This document shows, piece by piece, positions 42,595-53,202 of a DNA stretch of 64,000 nucleotides. This DNA comes from Sordariomycetes sp. S80-01Y (lineage: Eukaryota; Ascomycota; Sordariomycetes): NCBI GenBank assembly GCA_037042185.1, contig JAXQJY010000028.1, positions 1,302,001 to 1,366,000 on the forward strand. Direction: 5' to 3'. Position 1 is the stretch's first letter. The number at the start of each line of letters is the position of its first letter. Under the pieces are notes generated by a model that saw nothing but the letters and a program-made list of their open reading frames with translations, did not search any database and was not told where the DNA came from. The translations under genes and the position numbers were made by a program.

Positions 42595-43914
42595 TGCTTG
42601 TCGGCGCGGCAAGGAGGAGAGCTGTCCCTATGCAGAGCTCCATGTACAACAATCACACTTCCAAGACGAAACGAACGCTGGACCGTGCAGGCTCGCGCGA
42701 AATGGTGTTTGATCCCGACGGCAAGCAGCGGGCATGTAGACAGTCGATGCCGCACACGATGTGGTTAGGAAAAGCTATTGGATTCCCTGGTGGCAGAGGG
42801 CCGTTCATCCGCATTCAACAATCAAGGCATCTTTAGAAGGAAGGAAGGAAGAAGGGAACTGCCCTAGAAATGGCTAGCAAGGCGCAAATGGATCGATTCA
42901 TGGGCCGGCTGTTCCTTCCGCAACTATCACAAAAGCTATACAAGCAGCAGGTGCATCCTCGTGAGATTTCCTAACTTGCGGCGCTGAGTAGGATGGGCAG
43001 CGTTCAGCGCATCACACAAATGTGCGTACTTCGACCGTTGCTACCTTCCTTGGCCTTATCACGACAATGGGGCACGCAGACTGATACAACTCATTGAGGT
43101 AGCTTTGTGCTACGCGGAGGAATAGCTGCCTGAGACCGCCTGCCCAATGATAAGAGCAGGTCTTGAGCTGCACTGATGCAAACACTAATACAGGCAGTCG
43201 AGACAGAGCGTGAAAAGTCTATATGCTAATCTTACCGACCAATGGCGCTTTTCGGCTGGTCGAGACGGGTATGGTCATGGCAAAGTGTGATGCCGATGTG
43301 GTCAGCGAGCATGGGAAGGATCGAAATGCGTTTCTGCCATAATAATAATAATAATTATAGCGCGCCCCCTTTGTTTCCTGCGCCTCCATCGCGATCCTTT
43401 GAGCAGCAACTGAGGCTGAGGGGTGGGAAGAACGCGATCTGATTGGTTGAAGCTCTAGCCACATGCAGTCCCGCGTGGTCCATTCAGTCCATTCCAGCTG
43501 TGAGCCTGAGGCAGGCGCGTTCCCTTCAAGTTCCACTGGGCAGCAAGTTCGGCGAGCGGATGACCCCCTCGCCTTTATCACCCGCGCCCTGCCTCACTCT
43601 CTCCTTCTTTTGTTCACATCGTCAACCACTTCACCCAACAACCAACAAAGAACAACCTTTCTCTTCTCTCTTCGCACATCCTCTCGTGCCTCTTTCAAGA
43701 CCACAGCTCGCGCAATTTTACGCGACCCATCACTTACTTCTCTCACTCCGATCAAATCGTTAGCCTTCGGCTCTGCACACCACCGCGATCGCATTTTGAT
43801 CGTCGCATATTCTCTCTTTCGCTTCTTGCCACTCTGATCAAGCGACCCCCGCGCGATCAGTATTCCTCCACTACGACATTTCCATCCAGAAATAATACGA
43901 CTACAACAAACAAA
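42595..43914. other. Intergenic: upstream region of YRA1
   Basis: No gene is supported in 1.3 kb. The last 350 bp are very pyrimidine-rich (43560-43914), which fits a strong promoter and leader. An AAT microsatellite lies at 43340-43357. Confidence 0.55.
43340..43357 (+). repeat. Trinucleotide microsatellite (TAA)n
   Basis: About five and a half TAA units with an imperfect end, in noncoding DNA. Confidence 0.85.
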
Positions 43915-45534
43915 ATGTCTGGCAAGCTCGACCAGTCCCTCGAGGAGATCACCTCTTCTACCCGCCGCGCCTCTGCCGGTCGTCGCAAGACCCCGCGCCG
44001 CTCTGCCGCCCGCGCCAACGCGGTTATTGCGCCCTCTGCTGGTGTGAAGAAGACCACCAAGCCCGCGCGCAAGGCCGGTGCTAAGGCTGGCCCTGTCCCT
44101 ACCGGCCCAGCTAAGGGTGATAGCAAGGTCATCGTCAGCAACCTGGTAAGACTAGTCGCCCTCCCCTATAGACTGTTAACTAATGAAAAGTAGCCCAAGG
44201 ATGTGACGGAGCAACAGATTAAGGTATGTTTCCGCTGAGGCATCCCCCGCCTGCGGATTTCTTCGACCTATCTTTTCACTCGAGACCCCTCTGCGAATCC
44301 ACACAGCGACTGCAAGCAAAGAATACTGCCACGCCTGCGGCTGAGGCCGAACCACCCACTTCTCTGAGAACACAGCGGTACCTGAGACGGATCACCGCTT
44401 GAGAAGCTGAGCCATCCTGTCGCGCAAGGAGCTCGTGGAGTCGTCTGGTCAACGTTCCACAAGAGCTCGCCGACTTAAAAACGGATGTGGTTTACAGGCA
44501 CCTTCTTCGGTACAAACAAGGTGGCTATTCAGCAAGCATCGTAGCTGTTCTTGGAAAGCGAGGACGAGTGAGCGAAACAGCGAGCGATATGCGGAGATGC
44601 ACACTTAAGGCCACTGCCACGGACACTTCGGTATCGCAACGATACCCGGCTCACTGGGTTTGAGGTCTTGGGAGTGGAATCCCGGCAACTGCCCTATGCC
44701 AGCGCATCAGAACGTGAGGGTGTGCGTCATGCGCAAGAGAGAAGAGAATCACCGTACGGTGTGGTCGAAGAGGTTGTTGGAGCATGCCGGAAGCGGCGGT
44801 CAACGCTGCTATATCTGGGAGGATGTCTAGCGCATCTTTCGCATCTCGCTGTTTCGCTCGCTGCCGCCTAGCTCTGTCGAGCTCGTATTTCGACGATTTG
44901 GGACGAACCGGACTCATCGAGAACGATATCGAATCCGCCGCGAATGTAATCAACTCAACTCGGTTAACTAACCTTGTTCCCCATAGGAATACTTTGTTCA
45001 ATCTGTCGGCTCTATCAAGCGGGTTGAGCTGGTCTACGGCCCCAACTCCCAGAGCAGGGGAATCGCCAACGTCACTTTCCGCGACGCTGCCGGTGCTAGC
45101 AAGGCTTTCCAGAAGCTCAACGGCCTCCTGGTTGACAACCGACCAATCAAGATTGAGATTGTTGTCGGCGCTGCCCAGGCCGACAAAATCATGCCTGCCG
45201 CCTCCAAGACTTTGGCCGAACGCACTACGTATGTACTTTACCGAACCAGCCATGAGATTCCCGCTAATATCCTCGCAGTCAGCCCAAGTCTCAACCCAAG
45301 TCGCAGCCCAAGTCTGCTGCTACCGACAAGAAGGGCGCTGCCGCTAAGACTGCTGGCAAGCCCGCCAAGAAGGGCCGCGCCCGCAGTGCCCGTCCGGCCA
45401 AGAAGACTGCGGCTGAGCTCGACTCCGAGATGGCCGATTATTTCGTCAGCTCCGGTAACAACGAGAACGCCAACGCGGCGGCTCCTGCTGCCGCTCCTGC
45501 TGCTGCTGGTGAGGCAATGGACGAGATCATGTAA
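43915..45534 (+). CDS. YRA1: mRNA export adaptor Yra1 (Aly/REF family)
   Basis: This RNA-annealing protein of the TREX complex bridges the helicase Sub2 and the export receptor Mex67. The four exons are 43915-44145, 44194-44223, 44987-45228 and 45279-45534, giving 252 residues. The N-terminal SGKLDQSLEEITSSTRR and the C-terminal LDSEMADYF are the two helicase-binding (UBM-like) motifs. The single RRM has RNP2 KVIVSNLP and RNP1 SRGIANVTF. Basic, alanine-rich arms flank it, including three QPKS repeats. The second intron is 763 bp, ten times longer than any other in the window. Yeast YRA1 also has one exceptionally long intron used for autoregulation. The stop is followed directly by the 3' region; the metabolic cluster begins about 500 bp later. 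Confidence 0.93.
44224..44986 (+). other. Unusually long intron of YRA1
   Basis: The intron has a perfect GTATGT donor, a TTAACTAACC branch region at about 44963-44972 and a CCCCATAG acceptor. Exons ending ...QQIK and starting EYFVQSVG join in frame across it. It contains a short hairpin at 44630-44646 (GGTATCG / CGATACC) and open frames without family resemblance. No C/D or H/ACA snoRNA signature was evident by eye. Confidence 0.8.
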
Positions 45535-46038
45535 GCCTCCTGAGAAGTCCGCCTCAGCTATCGTCATTTCAAGTAGTACACGCGGGTTGCACTGGAGTTA
45601 GGGACAGGGAAGGGGTTGATCATGCTTTCGATAATATGTACGTTGATAGTTGAGGGAGCCGCATTCGTTGATGCTTGTCATGAGGCTCTAGTCGCTCAAG
45701 AATGCTCTCCATTAGTCTGGGACAGGCCGGTCAAATTGAAACGAGATCAGTGTCTATTCATGTATAAAGAATGCACAGTATCCTCAGACTCGTCTCGTGA
45801 AAAACTCACAGCGCCGTCTCCAAAGCTGCTCTCGGTTGCCACCTTCCGCCGTTTCGGCTTAAATGCATAAGCTATGAGCCCAGGAACTACATACCTAGGA
45901 AGACAACATATTTAGTGGCTGTCGCCCGGCTTCCTTAGCGTGGACGGGGTCCCCGACTTTCACACGGAACGTCTACGCTTTCCTGGACATCATAGTCGCA
46001 GTGGAGGCTCTGCCGGGCCTTCCCAAGGAAAGAAAACA
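45535..46038. promoter_or_regulatory. Intergenic boundary: YRA1 3' end and promoter of the Zn2Cys6 gene
   Basis: These 504 bp mark the junction between the housekeeping block and the cluster. The right part is the promoter of the regulator and holds the palindrome at 45945-45955. Confidence 0.55.
45945..45955. promoter_or_regulatory. Candidate Zn2Cys6 operator CGGGGTCCCCG
   Basis: An inverted pair of CGG triplets spaced by five bases, CGG-N5-CCG, forms an 11-bp palindrome 84 bp before the regulator's start codon. The same 11-mer occurs at 51165-51175 between the dehydrogenase and the transporter. Zn2Cys6 dimers commonly bind such inverted CGG pairs. Binding is inferred. Confidence 0.45.
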
Positions 46039-48431
46039 ATGTCTCAACGACAGCAGGCTCATCGTCTTGGTAAAAGCATAACCGAGGCTGCTCGTACGTC
46101 TACAGCGTGAGTTCATAACCTGGACTTCCTTGAGTCGCCCGTATGAGTGCTCTCTGACAAGTATAGCTGCATCACCTGTCGTGATCGCAAGATTAAATGC
46201 TCTGGCACTCGTCCCTGTCGGTTCTGTGCCAAGCGGCGGCAAGACTGTGTCTTTCCGGAGTCGACCAAAGGGAAGAAAAGGCTATATGCTGTTGCGTAAG
46301 TCTACCCAAATCCATTTACTGAGCCACTAGCTTCACTACCCTCAGCCACCTTCAACATTTAACATTGAATGCAATGTTGATGCGCAGGTGCTCAGTGAAA
46401 TTGAGAACTTAATTTTGGTGGCCGCAGATCCTACATTACCAGGGCTGATCATTCTGCAGTTACGTCGAAGAATTAGAAAGACAAAATGCTTTAACAAAAT
46501 CACCGCTGCCGTCGATTCAAGCAGTGGTCTCCCCAGAACACTCCCCAGGGAGCGTTGGTGCGACTCCAGAGACACAGTCAGACAGACGGTCGAGTAAGCG
46601 TTCACCCCGGACCTGGTATGGGAAATAAGCCTGATTGAATGTCTCAAGTTCTCGTACCCGAGCCTGTTATGACATCTAGTCTGCGTTTTGGCACTAGGAT
46701 CAAGGACTTGTCTGTAGGCTCGGCTCAGCCTACTCCAGAACGTCAGCTCTATTCTTCAAGAGGCAACGTTGGGTCCCCTGATGATGCGTACAACCTCCAG
46801 GGGTTATCGGAAAAGTCTTTTGGAAATTACTCTGGTGTGCAATGGCCAACGGAGGATAGAGCTTTTGCTCTGTTGGAGACCTTCCTTGGCGCATTGAGCA
46901 CAGTCCAGCAGTTGCTTGATGCTCGAGCTTTCACCGACCAATTGAGCTCCCATTTCCGCAGCGGAGACTTCAATGGGCCTGTTCGAAGCTTATGGGACAT
47001 CGAATATCTTCTGGTCATGGCAATTGGGGAGCTACTCCAAGGGTCAACGAGCACCAACGGTCCTTTGCCGGGTGTTTATTTCTACAAGCACGCCATGGCT
47101 CATCTGCCGCAGCTTGGCACTCTCCGCTCGGCTGGAGTGATAGCCGTGGAGATCGTAAGTCTCTCAGCTTTCTACTTGCAATGTGCGGATTGCAAAGAGG
47201 ATGCCTACGTTTACGTAAGTTAATGAACCAGTACATCATCGTACATGACAAGCTTACTCATAACAGGCTGGTCTGGGATTGCGTTTGGCCGTGTCTAACG
47301 GTATGGCTGGGCAAGAAGATAACAAACGAACATCGGAGGCTATACACAGGAGCAGACTATGGTGGACGATCTACATGCAAGAGAGGCGTCTAGCCGCAGC
47401 AACTGGCAATCCGGTGGGCATCAGCGACGACTCGATTACAACGCCAATCCCCAGCGAAACATCACTGTTCCCCTCTGCATGCGCACTAAATATGAACATC
47501 AAGCTTGCGAAGATCACAGGCTCGATCAGTCAGAACATATACGGACGGAGGCATCAGTCGGATAAGGACTTTATCTTGATGACTCAGAGTATACTGACAT
47601 CTTTGCTCGAAGTGCAGCAGTCAATGCCGCCAGAGTACGCAGTTGAGCTGCGCTCGGAACCTCAATCGTTTTCTAGGACAGGAGCCACGCTGTATCTGAT
47701 GCTATTCCAGGCCATAATGCTGGTCACTCGACCCATCCTGCTACACACAGCACGGACTCACCTCAAAAAAGATTACACGCGAGAGGATGCCCCCGCAGCG
47801 GACTCTGCGCTTCTATTGAAGTTCTCAAACGTTTGTGTTGATGCTGCAAAACACACTTTGACCATCGTCGAGAGTGTCAAGACTCAGGGGATCCTCGGTA
47901 AGCTCATTTAACTTACAAGCTAAGGGAAAAATTGCTCACTCGCAATGTCCAGCAAAATTTGGATTCTTTGACCTCGACGCCATCTTCTCTGCAGCGTTCG
48001 TTTTTGTCATGGCAGCCAAGTTAGGCGAAAGTAATACCGAACGCGTTGCCGAAATCTTGAGAGCCTTGAAGCTCTTGAAGTATCTATCAGACTGCGGAAA
48101 TAAAGCGGCCTGCTTTCGGCTGGCGGACATCCGCCAGATGTGCTTCCGCCTAGCGATAGATATCAGCGTTCAGCCCACACGGCACTCATCGGTACAGCCT
48201 GGATGGAGTACGGCAGGGGGGAATGCTGAAATGGGTCGAAATGCCGAGGGCTCTTTATCTAGAGCCCCTTGGGATGGTATCGAAGGCTTGCTGAGCGGAG
48301 AGCTGGATATGTTCGCGGAAGAAGGGAGCTGGGACTTTGCCCCCTTCTGGCAGGATAGGGATTTCGCCCTGGACGGAACGGTCGAGACTGACTGGGGCGA
48401 GTTAGAAAAGCTGGCTTCAAATTTTGAATAG
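46039..48431 (+). CDS. Zn2Cys6 transcription factor of the metabolic cluster
   Basis: I read six exons (46039-46106, 46167-46295, 46460-46593, 46649-47214, 47267-47897, 47953-48431) giving 668 residues. The binuclear zinc cluster is complete: CITCRDRKIKCSGTRPC then RFCAKRRQDC (C-x2-C-x6-C-x5-C-x2-C-x6-C), followed by a linker and the dimerising helix YVEELERQNAL. The middle homology region of fungal_trans type includes DAYVYAGLGLRLAVSNGM and RLWWTIYMQERRLAAATGNP. The acidic, tryptophan-containing C terminus may be the activation domain. It is the leftmost gene of the cluster and ends 13 bp from the convergent aldolase stop codon, so it is the probable pathway-specific activator. The 164-bp second intron is the least certain splice. 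Confidence 0.85.
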
Positions 48432-48444
48432 TAGTGTATTTAGA

Positions 48445-49449
48445 TCATGATGACTGCAGGCCTCGCAGCATGTTCGAGTTCGCCCTGCCGGATGAGGAGA
48501 GCAATCCAACATCATTAGCACCAACAATCCACTTCGCTCCTAGCTCGTTGATAACCCTCCCCAGGATGTCCGGGCGATGATAAAGCCCAGCGATACCCAT
48601 AAACTTCCCATGTTTCTTGGCCGCATTTCCCACCCTTTGTAGGGCGTCCCAAAACTTAGGATGATCCCAGTCCGGCAGCGTACCTATCTCAGTCGCGAGG
48701 TCCTGTGATCCTACCAGCAGGACATCACAGCCGGGCAGGGCGGCAATCTCGTCGACTGCCTCGAGAGCACCGGACGTCTCGATCATGATGAAGCATTGTG
48801 AGCCAAAATCGTTCATCTCCTGCATGATAATGGCAGGGGAGGGCGATGCGTATTCAAAGTGAGGGAAGCCGCCGCTGAGGGAGCGTTTCCCCAGCGGAGG
48901 ATACTTTGTGACCGAAATGGCCTTCTTTGCGTCATCTAGTTGCCGTCAGTCTCTGACTTGACGTCTACGAACTAGCTTATACATACCAACGCCGTGGATA
49001 TGAGGAATGATGACGCCCATAGCCCCAACGTCCAGGGCCTTTTGGATGAATCCAGCGCCGCACTCGTGCGGAACCCTCACAAAAGGCGTAACCCCCGCTG
49101 AGATTGCTGTGATGCATATTTGCGATGCATCCTTGAGTGTCATGCAGGTGTGCTCAAGATCGATGAACAGGGAATCGTAGCCCGAAGCTTTGGCGACATG
49201 GACAATCTCGACTCCACGACAAATCTTGAGACCGAAGGCGGTGCAGATCTTGCCTTGGCTGGCCAGGGAGACCAAGTTGTTGGTCGTGATGGCCGTTGGA
49301 GCGGGCATTGCGGCAATCGTTCGGACTGGGCTACAATGGCTTTGTTTGGGAAAGGGGCGAGGTATTGTTGGCGAGTAACCGGCGAAAGGTAGCTTATCTA
49401 CGCCGTAGAGGCCATTCCGGCATCGGCGAAGCACTCCGGCAACCCTCAT
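48445..49449 (-). CDS. HpcH/HpaI-family aldolase
   Basis: There are two exons (49449-48987, 48935-48445; GTATGT/ACTAG) and 317 residues. It is a class II, metal-dependent pyruvate aldolase barrel. The family marks are SLFIDLEHTCMTL, VTPFVRVPH, GAMGVIIPHIHGVDDAKKA, the metal glutamate in CFIMIETSGALE, and the metal aspartate in VGSQDLATEIG. Such enzymes join or split pyruvate (or 2-oxobutyrate) and an aldehyde or keto acid. The first 47 residues are arginine-rich with one acidic residue and could be a mitochondrial presequence; a second ATG at 49308 would give a cytosolic form. It sits downstream of the dehydrogenase on the same strand. In a PKS-NRPS cluster it may make a gamma-hydroxy amino-acid precursor (inference). 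The alternative is sugar-acid catabolism. Confidence 0.88.
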
Positions 49450-49920
49450 CGTGAGATATCAGCTGTCCGCACGCGAGCAAGACTCGGCTCAAGGGCCCCG
49501 AACGCTAGCACGGCCGACAACCGGGGAGAACGGCCTGTTTCAATGGAGCTCGGATCTGGAACGCCGCGAATTTGCTGTAGGATATGCAACTGTCGCGACT
49601 ATGCGCCCACTTACAGGGGCGCGCGGGGCGAGGTGGAGTTTAAAAAGGGGCCAATTGTCAATGACCCACGGATGTCGCTTCCGTCGCTTGGAAATAGGCA
49701 GATGACTCTTTCTGACCTCTGTCCCCCAAGACTCAATAAGTCTGTCACAGAGACTGTGAGGATATGATGAACTACTGGGCATTGGATGTCCTGCAGAGGC
49801 CTCCGATTTATGTTTCACCAGACACCGAGGGAGACCTTATCGTGAAAGAGCTCTGCCACATGCTGTTTTGGATGTTTCAACAGGAGGAATACAATTCAGC
49901 ACATGCGTTTATTCGATCTT
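49450..49920. promoter_or_regulatory. Upstream region of the aldolase gene
   Basis: These 471 bp lie between the aldolase start and the dehydrogenase stop. The part near the aldolase carries several CGG/CCG triplets (for example GGGCCCCG near 49494 and ACCGGGGAG near 49519) but not the exact palindrome found elsewhere in the cluster. Confidence 0.45.
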
Positions 49921-50886
49921 CTAGGCCATCATCAGATGTTTGTACACGTTATCCAAAGCCGCTGCTGCGGTCCTCACTTGCGTCTCCGCCGTAGTCGCAC
50001 CAATATGCGGTGTGCTGATAACCTTTCCCGTAGCCCACAACCGTTCGTATCGTCCTAGAACAGGGGGCTCTGCCTCATGACAGTCAAGACCAGCACCCGC
50101 GATTGTATTGTTCTCCAAGGCCCGGATCAGAGCTTCCTCGTCAACGATACCTCCCCTGGCAACGTTGATCAGGACAGCAGTCTTGCGCATCTGGCCGAGC
50201 TGCTTGGCGCCAATCAGTCCTCTCGTCTTGCCGTCGAGAGGGACATGAAGAGTCAGGATCTCGACATGGGGGAGCATCTCCTCGAAATCAGATACACGAG
50301 TGTGCTCAATGTCTTTCCAAGTGTCCGCTGGTGCGAAAGGATCGTAAGCCCACACCGAACATCCGAAGGCCCCTTGGAACATCCTTGCCACTGCGGTGCC
50401 GATGGCACCCATCCCCAGGATGCCGATTGATTTTCCAGTCATCATGGTACCTAAGCAGTGTTCTTTGCGCACCTCGATGCCGGCTGCTTGCTTGACAGAG
50501 ATGCTCTGCAGTTGACGCTTAACTCCCATTGTCAAGGCCATCACGAGCTCAGCCACGGATTGAGCGTTGACGCCTGGCGTGTTGCAAATTGCGATTCCAT
50601 GCCTCTCGCAAGCATCCTGGTCGATGATGTCTATTCCAGTTCCCTGTTTACCGATTGCTCGGAGTTTCTTGGCAGAGGATATGTCCAGCGCTGAGATGAC
50701 ATTCTCGCGGACGAGAATGGCTTCAGCATTATCACGCCAGTTCCTGACCTCGGGATCTGTCGGCAAGACCACATTGTACAAGGACTGAGCGTGCTTAATG
50801 GCGGCCGGAGGAAACGTTTCGAGGAGATAGATGTTGGGGTTGCGGGGAGTGCCGTTGGGCTCAGGGGCAGTGGCGGAGGGCGCCAT
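49921..50886 (-). CDS. D-isomer-specific 2-hydroxyacid dehydrogenase
   Basis: This intronless gene encodes 321 residues. The NAD-binding loop is GKSIGILGMGAIGTAVARMF. The catalytic set is complete: arginine in INVARGGIVDEEAL, glutamate in GLDCHEAEPP, and histidine in STPHIGATTAET. The substrate-binding N-terminal domain carries GKQGTGIDIIDQDAC and GVNAQSVAEL, closest to 3-phosphoglycerate dehydrogenase-like members that lack regulatory domains. The enzyme interconverts a 2-oxo acid and a D-2-hydroxy acid. It is divergent from the transporter, with 413 bp between the starts. With the aldolase it could reduce the aldol product or oxidise a hydroxy-acid substrate. The true substrate is unknown. 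Confidence 0.88.
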   Translation of the reverse strand: MAPSATAPEPNGTPRNPNIYLLETFPPAAIKHAQSLYNVVLPTDPEVRNWRDNAEAILVRENVISALDISSAKKLRAIGKQGTGIDIIDQDACERHGIAICNTPGVNAQSVAELVMALTMGVKRQLQSISVKQAAGIEVRKEHCLGTMMTGKSIGILGMGAIGTAVARMFQGAFGCSVWAYDPFAPADTWKDIEHTRVSDFEEMLPHVEILTLHVPLDGKTRGLIGAKQLGQMRKTAVLINVARGGIVDEEALIRALENNTIAGAGLDCHEAEPPVLGRYERLWATGKVISTPHIGATTAETQVRTAAAALDNVYKHLMMA

Positions 50887-51299
50887 GGTGTCAAAGATGG
50901 TTTACGGTTGATGCAAATACTATTACTCTAGGTAGTAAATTACAACTCTTTTATCCCATTTCCGTTCCATTGTGATCATGCCTCGATCAAATACCACTTC
51001 TGGTGGACTAGCGGCGAAGGCAGGATGTGGGAAGCCGGAAGAAGGATCCGTTTCAACGGCTTCGCAGATCCGTGGTCGTCCTAGACGGCTTCTCATACCC
51101 GTTCACTCAGAACGAGAATTCGGGTCCCTCCTTCACCCCACATACCCCGGACTGAACAGAATTACGGGGTCCCCGTGGGCTCAGTATAGGAGACCTGGAC
51201 TTGTACTTAAACCTCTGACCATCCTCAGGCCAGAGTGCTTCTCTCAACAACACCCTATGCCAGTTCTTGATCCTCAACCCGACCTTCCCAGCTGCAATT
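50887..51299. promoter_or_regulatory. Divergent promoter of the dehydrogenase and the transporter
   Basis: A 413-bp shared control region. It contains the palindrome CGGGGTCCCCG at 51165-51175, a nearby CCCCGG at about 51146, and a CCGTGG...GACGG pair near 51070-51090, all of which could bind a Zn2Cys6 dimer. Confidence 0.55.
51165..51175. promoter_or_regulatory. Candidate Zn2Cys6 operator CGGGGTCCCCG (second copy)
   Basis: The 11-mer is identical to the one before the regulator gene, and its left flanking base is A in both cases. It lies 125 bp before the transporter start and 279 bp before the dehydrogenase start. Confidence 0.45.
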
Positions 51300-52968
51300 A
51301 TGGCTGTCGAGACTAAACCTGCGTCAACCCACGAGGTCGATATGCCCGACAAGAGTGAACTCGTCGACACCGCCCAGGTCATTCACTATGCCATCGATCC
51401 CGATGAGGAGAAGCAAGTCGTCAGAAAGCTCGACCGCGTGATCATGCCCTTGATGGCACTTGTGTATTTCTTTCAATACCTAGACAAGCAAAGTATCAAT
51501 TATGCCTCAGTCTTTGGTCTGTCTGAATCACTTCACCTGTCCAACGGAGAATACTCGTGGGCTGTGTCTCTGTTCTACTTCGGTCAGCTTGTATCGGAGT
51601 ATCCGGCTGCGTACCTTATGAGTCGATACAACGTCGTACGGTTTGTAGGTATCTGTATGTAAGTGTTAATCCACCGTCAAGACTTTGCCGCAAGAGCTTG
51701 ATTTCTCCATGAGACTGGCTAACAGCAGACCAGCGTTCTCTGGGGTGCCGTTGCTGGCTGTCTTGGAGCGTCACAAGACTTTGCAAGCCTTGGAGCCATC
51801 CGATTTCTCCTCGGTGTCACAGAAGGTGCAGTGGCGCCTTCGTTTATGATCATCACCAGTACCTGGTACAAGCGCAGAGAGAATCCGATTCGTGTCGCGT
51901 GAGTCACCCCCAATGAAACAGTCAGAGTTCTAAGGCTAACATGGCCTTTAAAGCACTTGGGTATCAATGTTCGGCGTCTCACAAGTCGCCGGTGGCTTGA
52001 TGATGTACGGTATCGGCCTTGCAGACATGAAGCTCCATAACTGGCGCGTAATGTTCATCCTTTGCGGTGGGCTCACGGTTGTGTCAGGTATTCTCTTCAT
52101 CGTGTTCATGCCGACGGATCCGTCCAAGGCCTGGTTTCTCAAGGAACATGAGAGAAGGGTTGCTGTTGAGCGTCTGGCCCAAGACCGTCAGACAAGGGAT
52201 CGGTCTGACTTCAACATGGCCCAAGCGAAGGAGGCATTCCTGGACCCACGCACATGGCTTCTGTGCTCGATGGCTCTGTTCATCTGCATTCCAACTCCTA
52301 TTGTCAAGGTGAGATCTAGCCCCCTATGTGAGTTTCCAATGAACTGACATTTCTCGAAGTTCTCTTCCAAGGTCATCCATGGCTTCGGCTACTCATCTCT
52401 CGTCACCATGCTTGTCGGTCTTCCTGGCGGCGCCATAGCGTTCACACTCATCTGGATTGGTGCTCTAGGCCCAGTGTACTACCCGAACACGCGTTGCCTG
52501 TTCGGCGTGTTCCTGGCTTTGATGCCAATGATGGGATCCCTGCTACTCCTCTTCCTCCCCAGCGGTCGACCGTGGGGTATCGTTGTTGGTACTTGGTTTG
52601 CCGGATCGACTGCTCCACCCGTCGGACAAGCAATCGCTCTGATGGGCGCCAATATCAAGGGAAACACCAAGAAGTCTGTAGTCGGAGCACTGTTCTTCAT
52701 CTTCTACTGTATCGGATGCATTGTAGGGCCGCAGCTATGGCAGGAGCCCGAGGCGCCCCGTTATCAAAAGGGATGCATCGCCAGCGTGGTGAGCTGGGCT
52801 TTGCTAATATGCTCATTCTTGACATTCTACATCACTGGAAAGCGGAGCAACAAGAAGAGAGATGACATGTTTGGGGCAGTCGGTTCGGAATCGAGCGAAG
52901 GGGTCGGGCAGGATATCGATGACGATCGTACCGAGAGGCAGGACAAGCTTTTCCGATACACCTTGTAA
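51300..52968 (+). CDS. MFS transporter, anion:cation symporter (Dal5/Tna1-like) family
   Basis: I read four exons (51300-51658, 51734-51898, 51954-52308, 52360-52968) giving 495 residues with about 12 membrane segments. Family blocks are LDRVIMPLMALVYFFQYLDK in helix 1, SLFYFGQLVSEYPAAYLMSR, IRFLLGVTEGAVAPSFMII, and STWYKRRENPIRVATW. The loop after helix 6 has DPSKAWFLKEHERRVAVERL. Family members take up carboxylates such as allantoate, nicotinate and vitamins, so import of an organic acid or export of an acidic product are both possible. It shares its promoter with the dehydrogenase. The acceptor of intron 1 is CAGACCAG (ends 51733); an earlier AG would shift the frame. Confidence 0.9.
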
Positions 52969-53202
52969 ACATTAGACTGTGCTAGACGAGAAGATCGAGC
53001 TCAGAATGGGGTCTAACGTTTTGAGATGTGGATTCTAGACACTCGCAAGGATACACGAAGGCTTTTGATGGCGGCTTTGAATTCCGTGGGGAGAACAAAG
53101 TGCCTTGTGAGAGGAATAGAACTATCTTTGTTACACTATTCTGGTAGATGATAATCGAAAGTTGCGAAGAACAAGACAGAAATACAGACGATCCCCACCC
53201 AT

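Noticed and set aside
44651-45253. 200-codon minus-strand frame across YRA1 intron 2 and exon 3
   Set aside because: Part of it is the complement of the conserved RRM exon and the rest lies in the intron. There is no recognisable protein.
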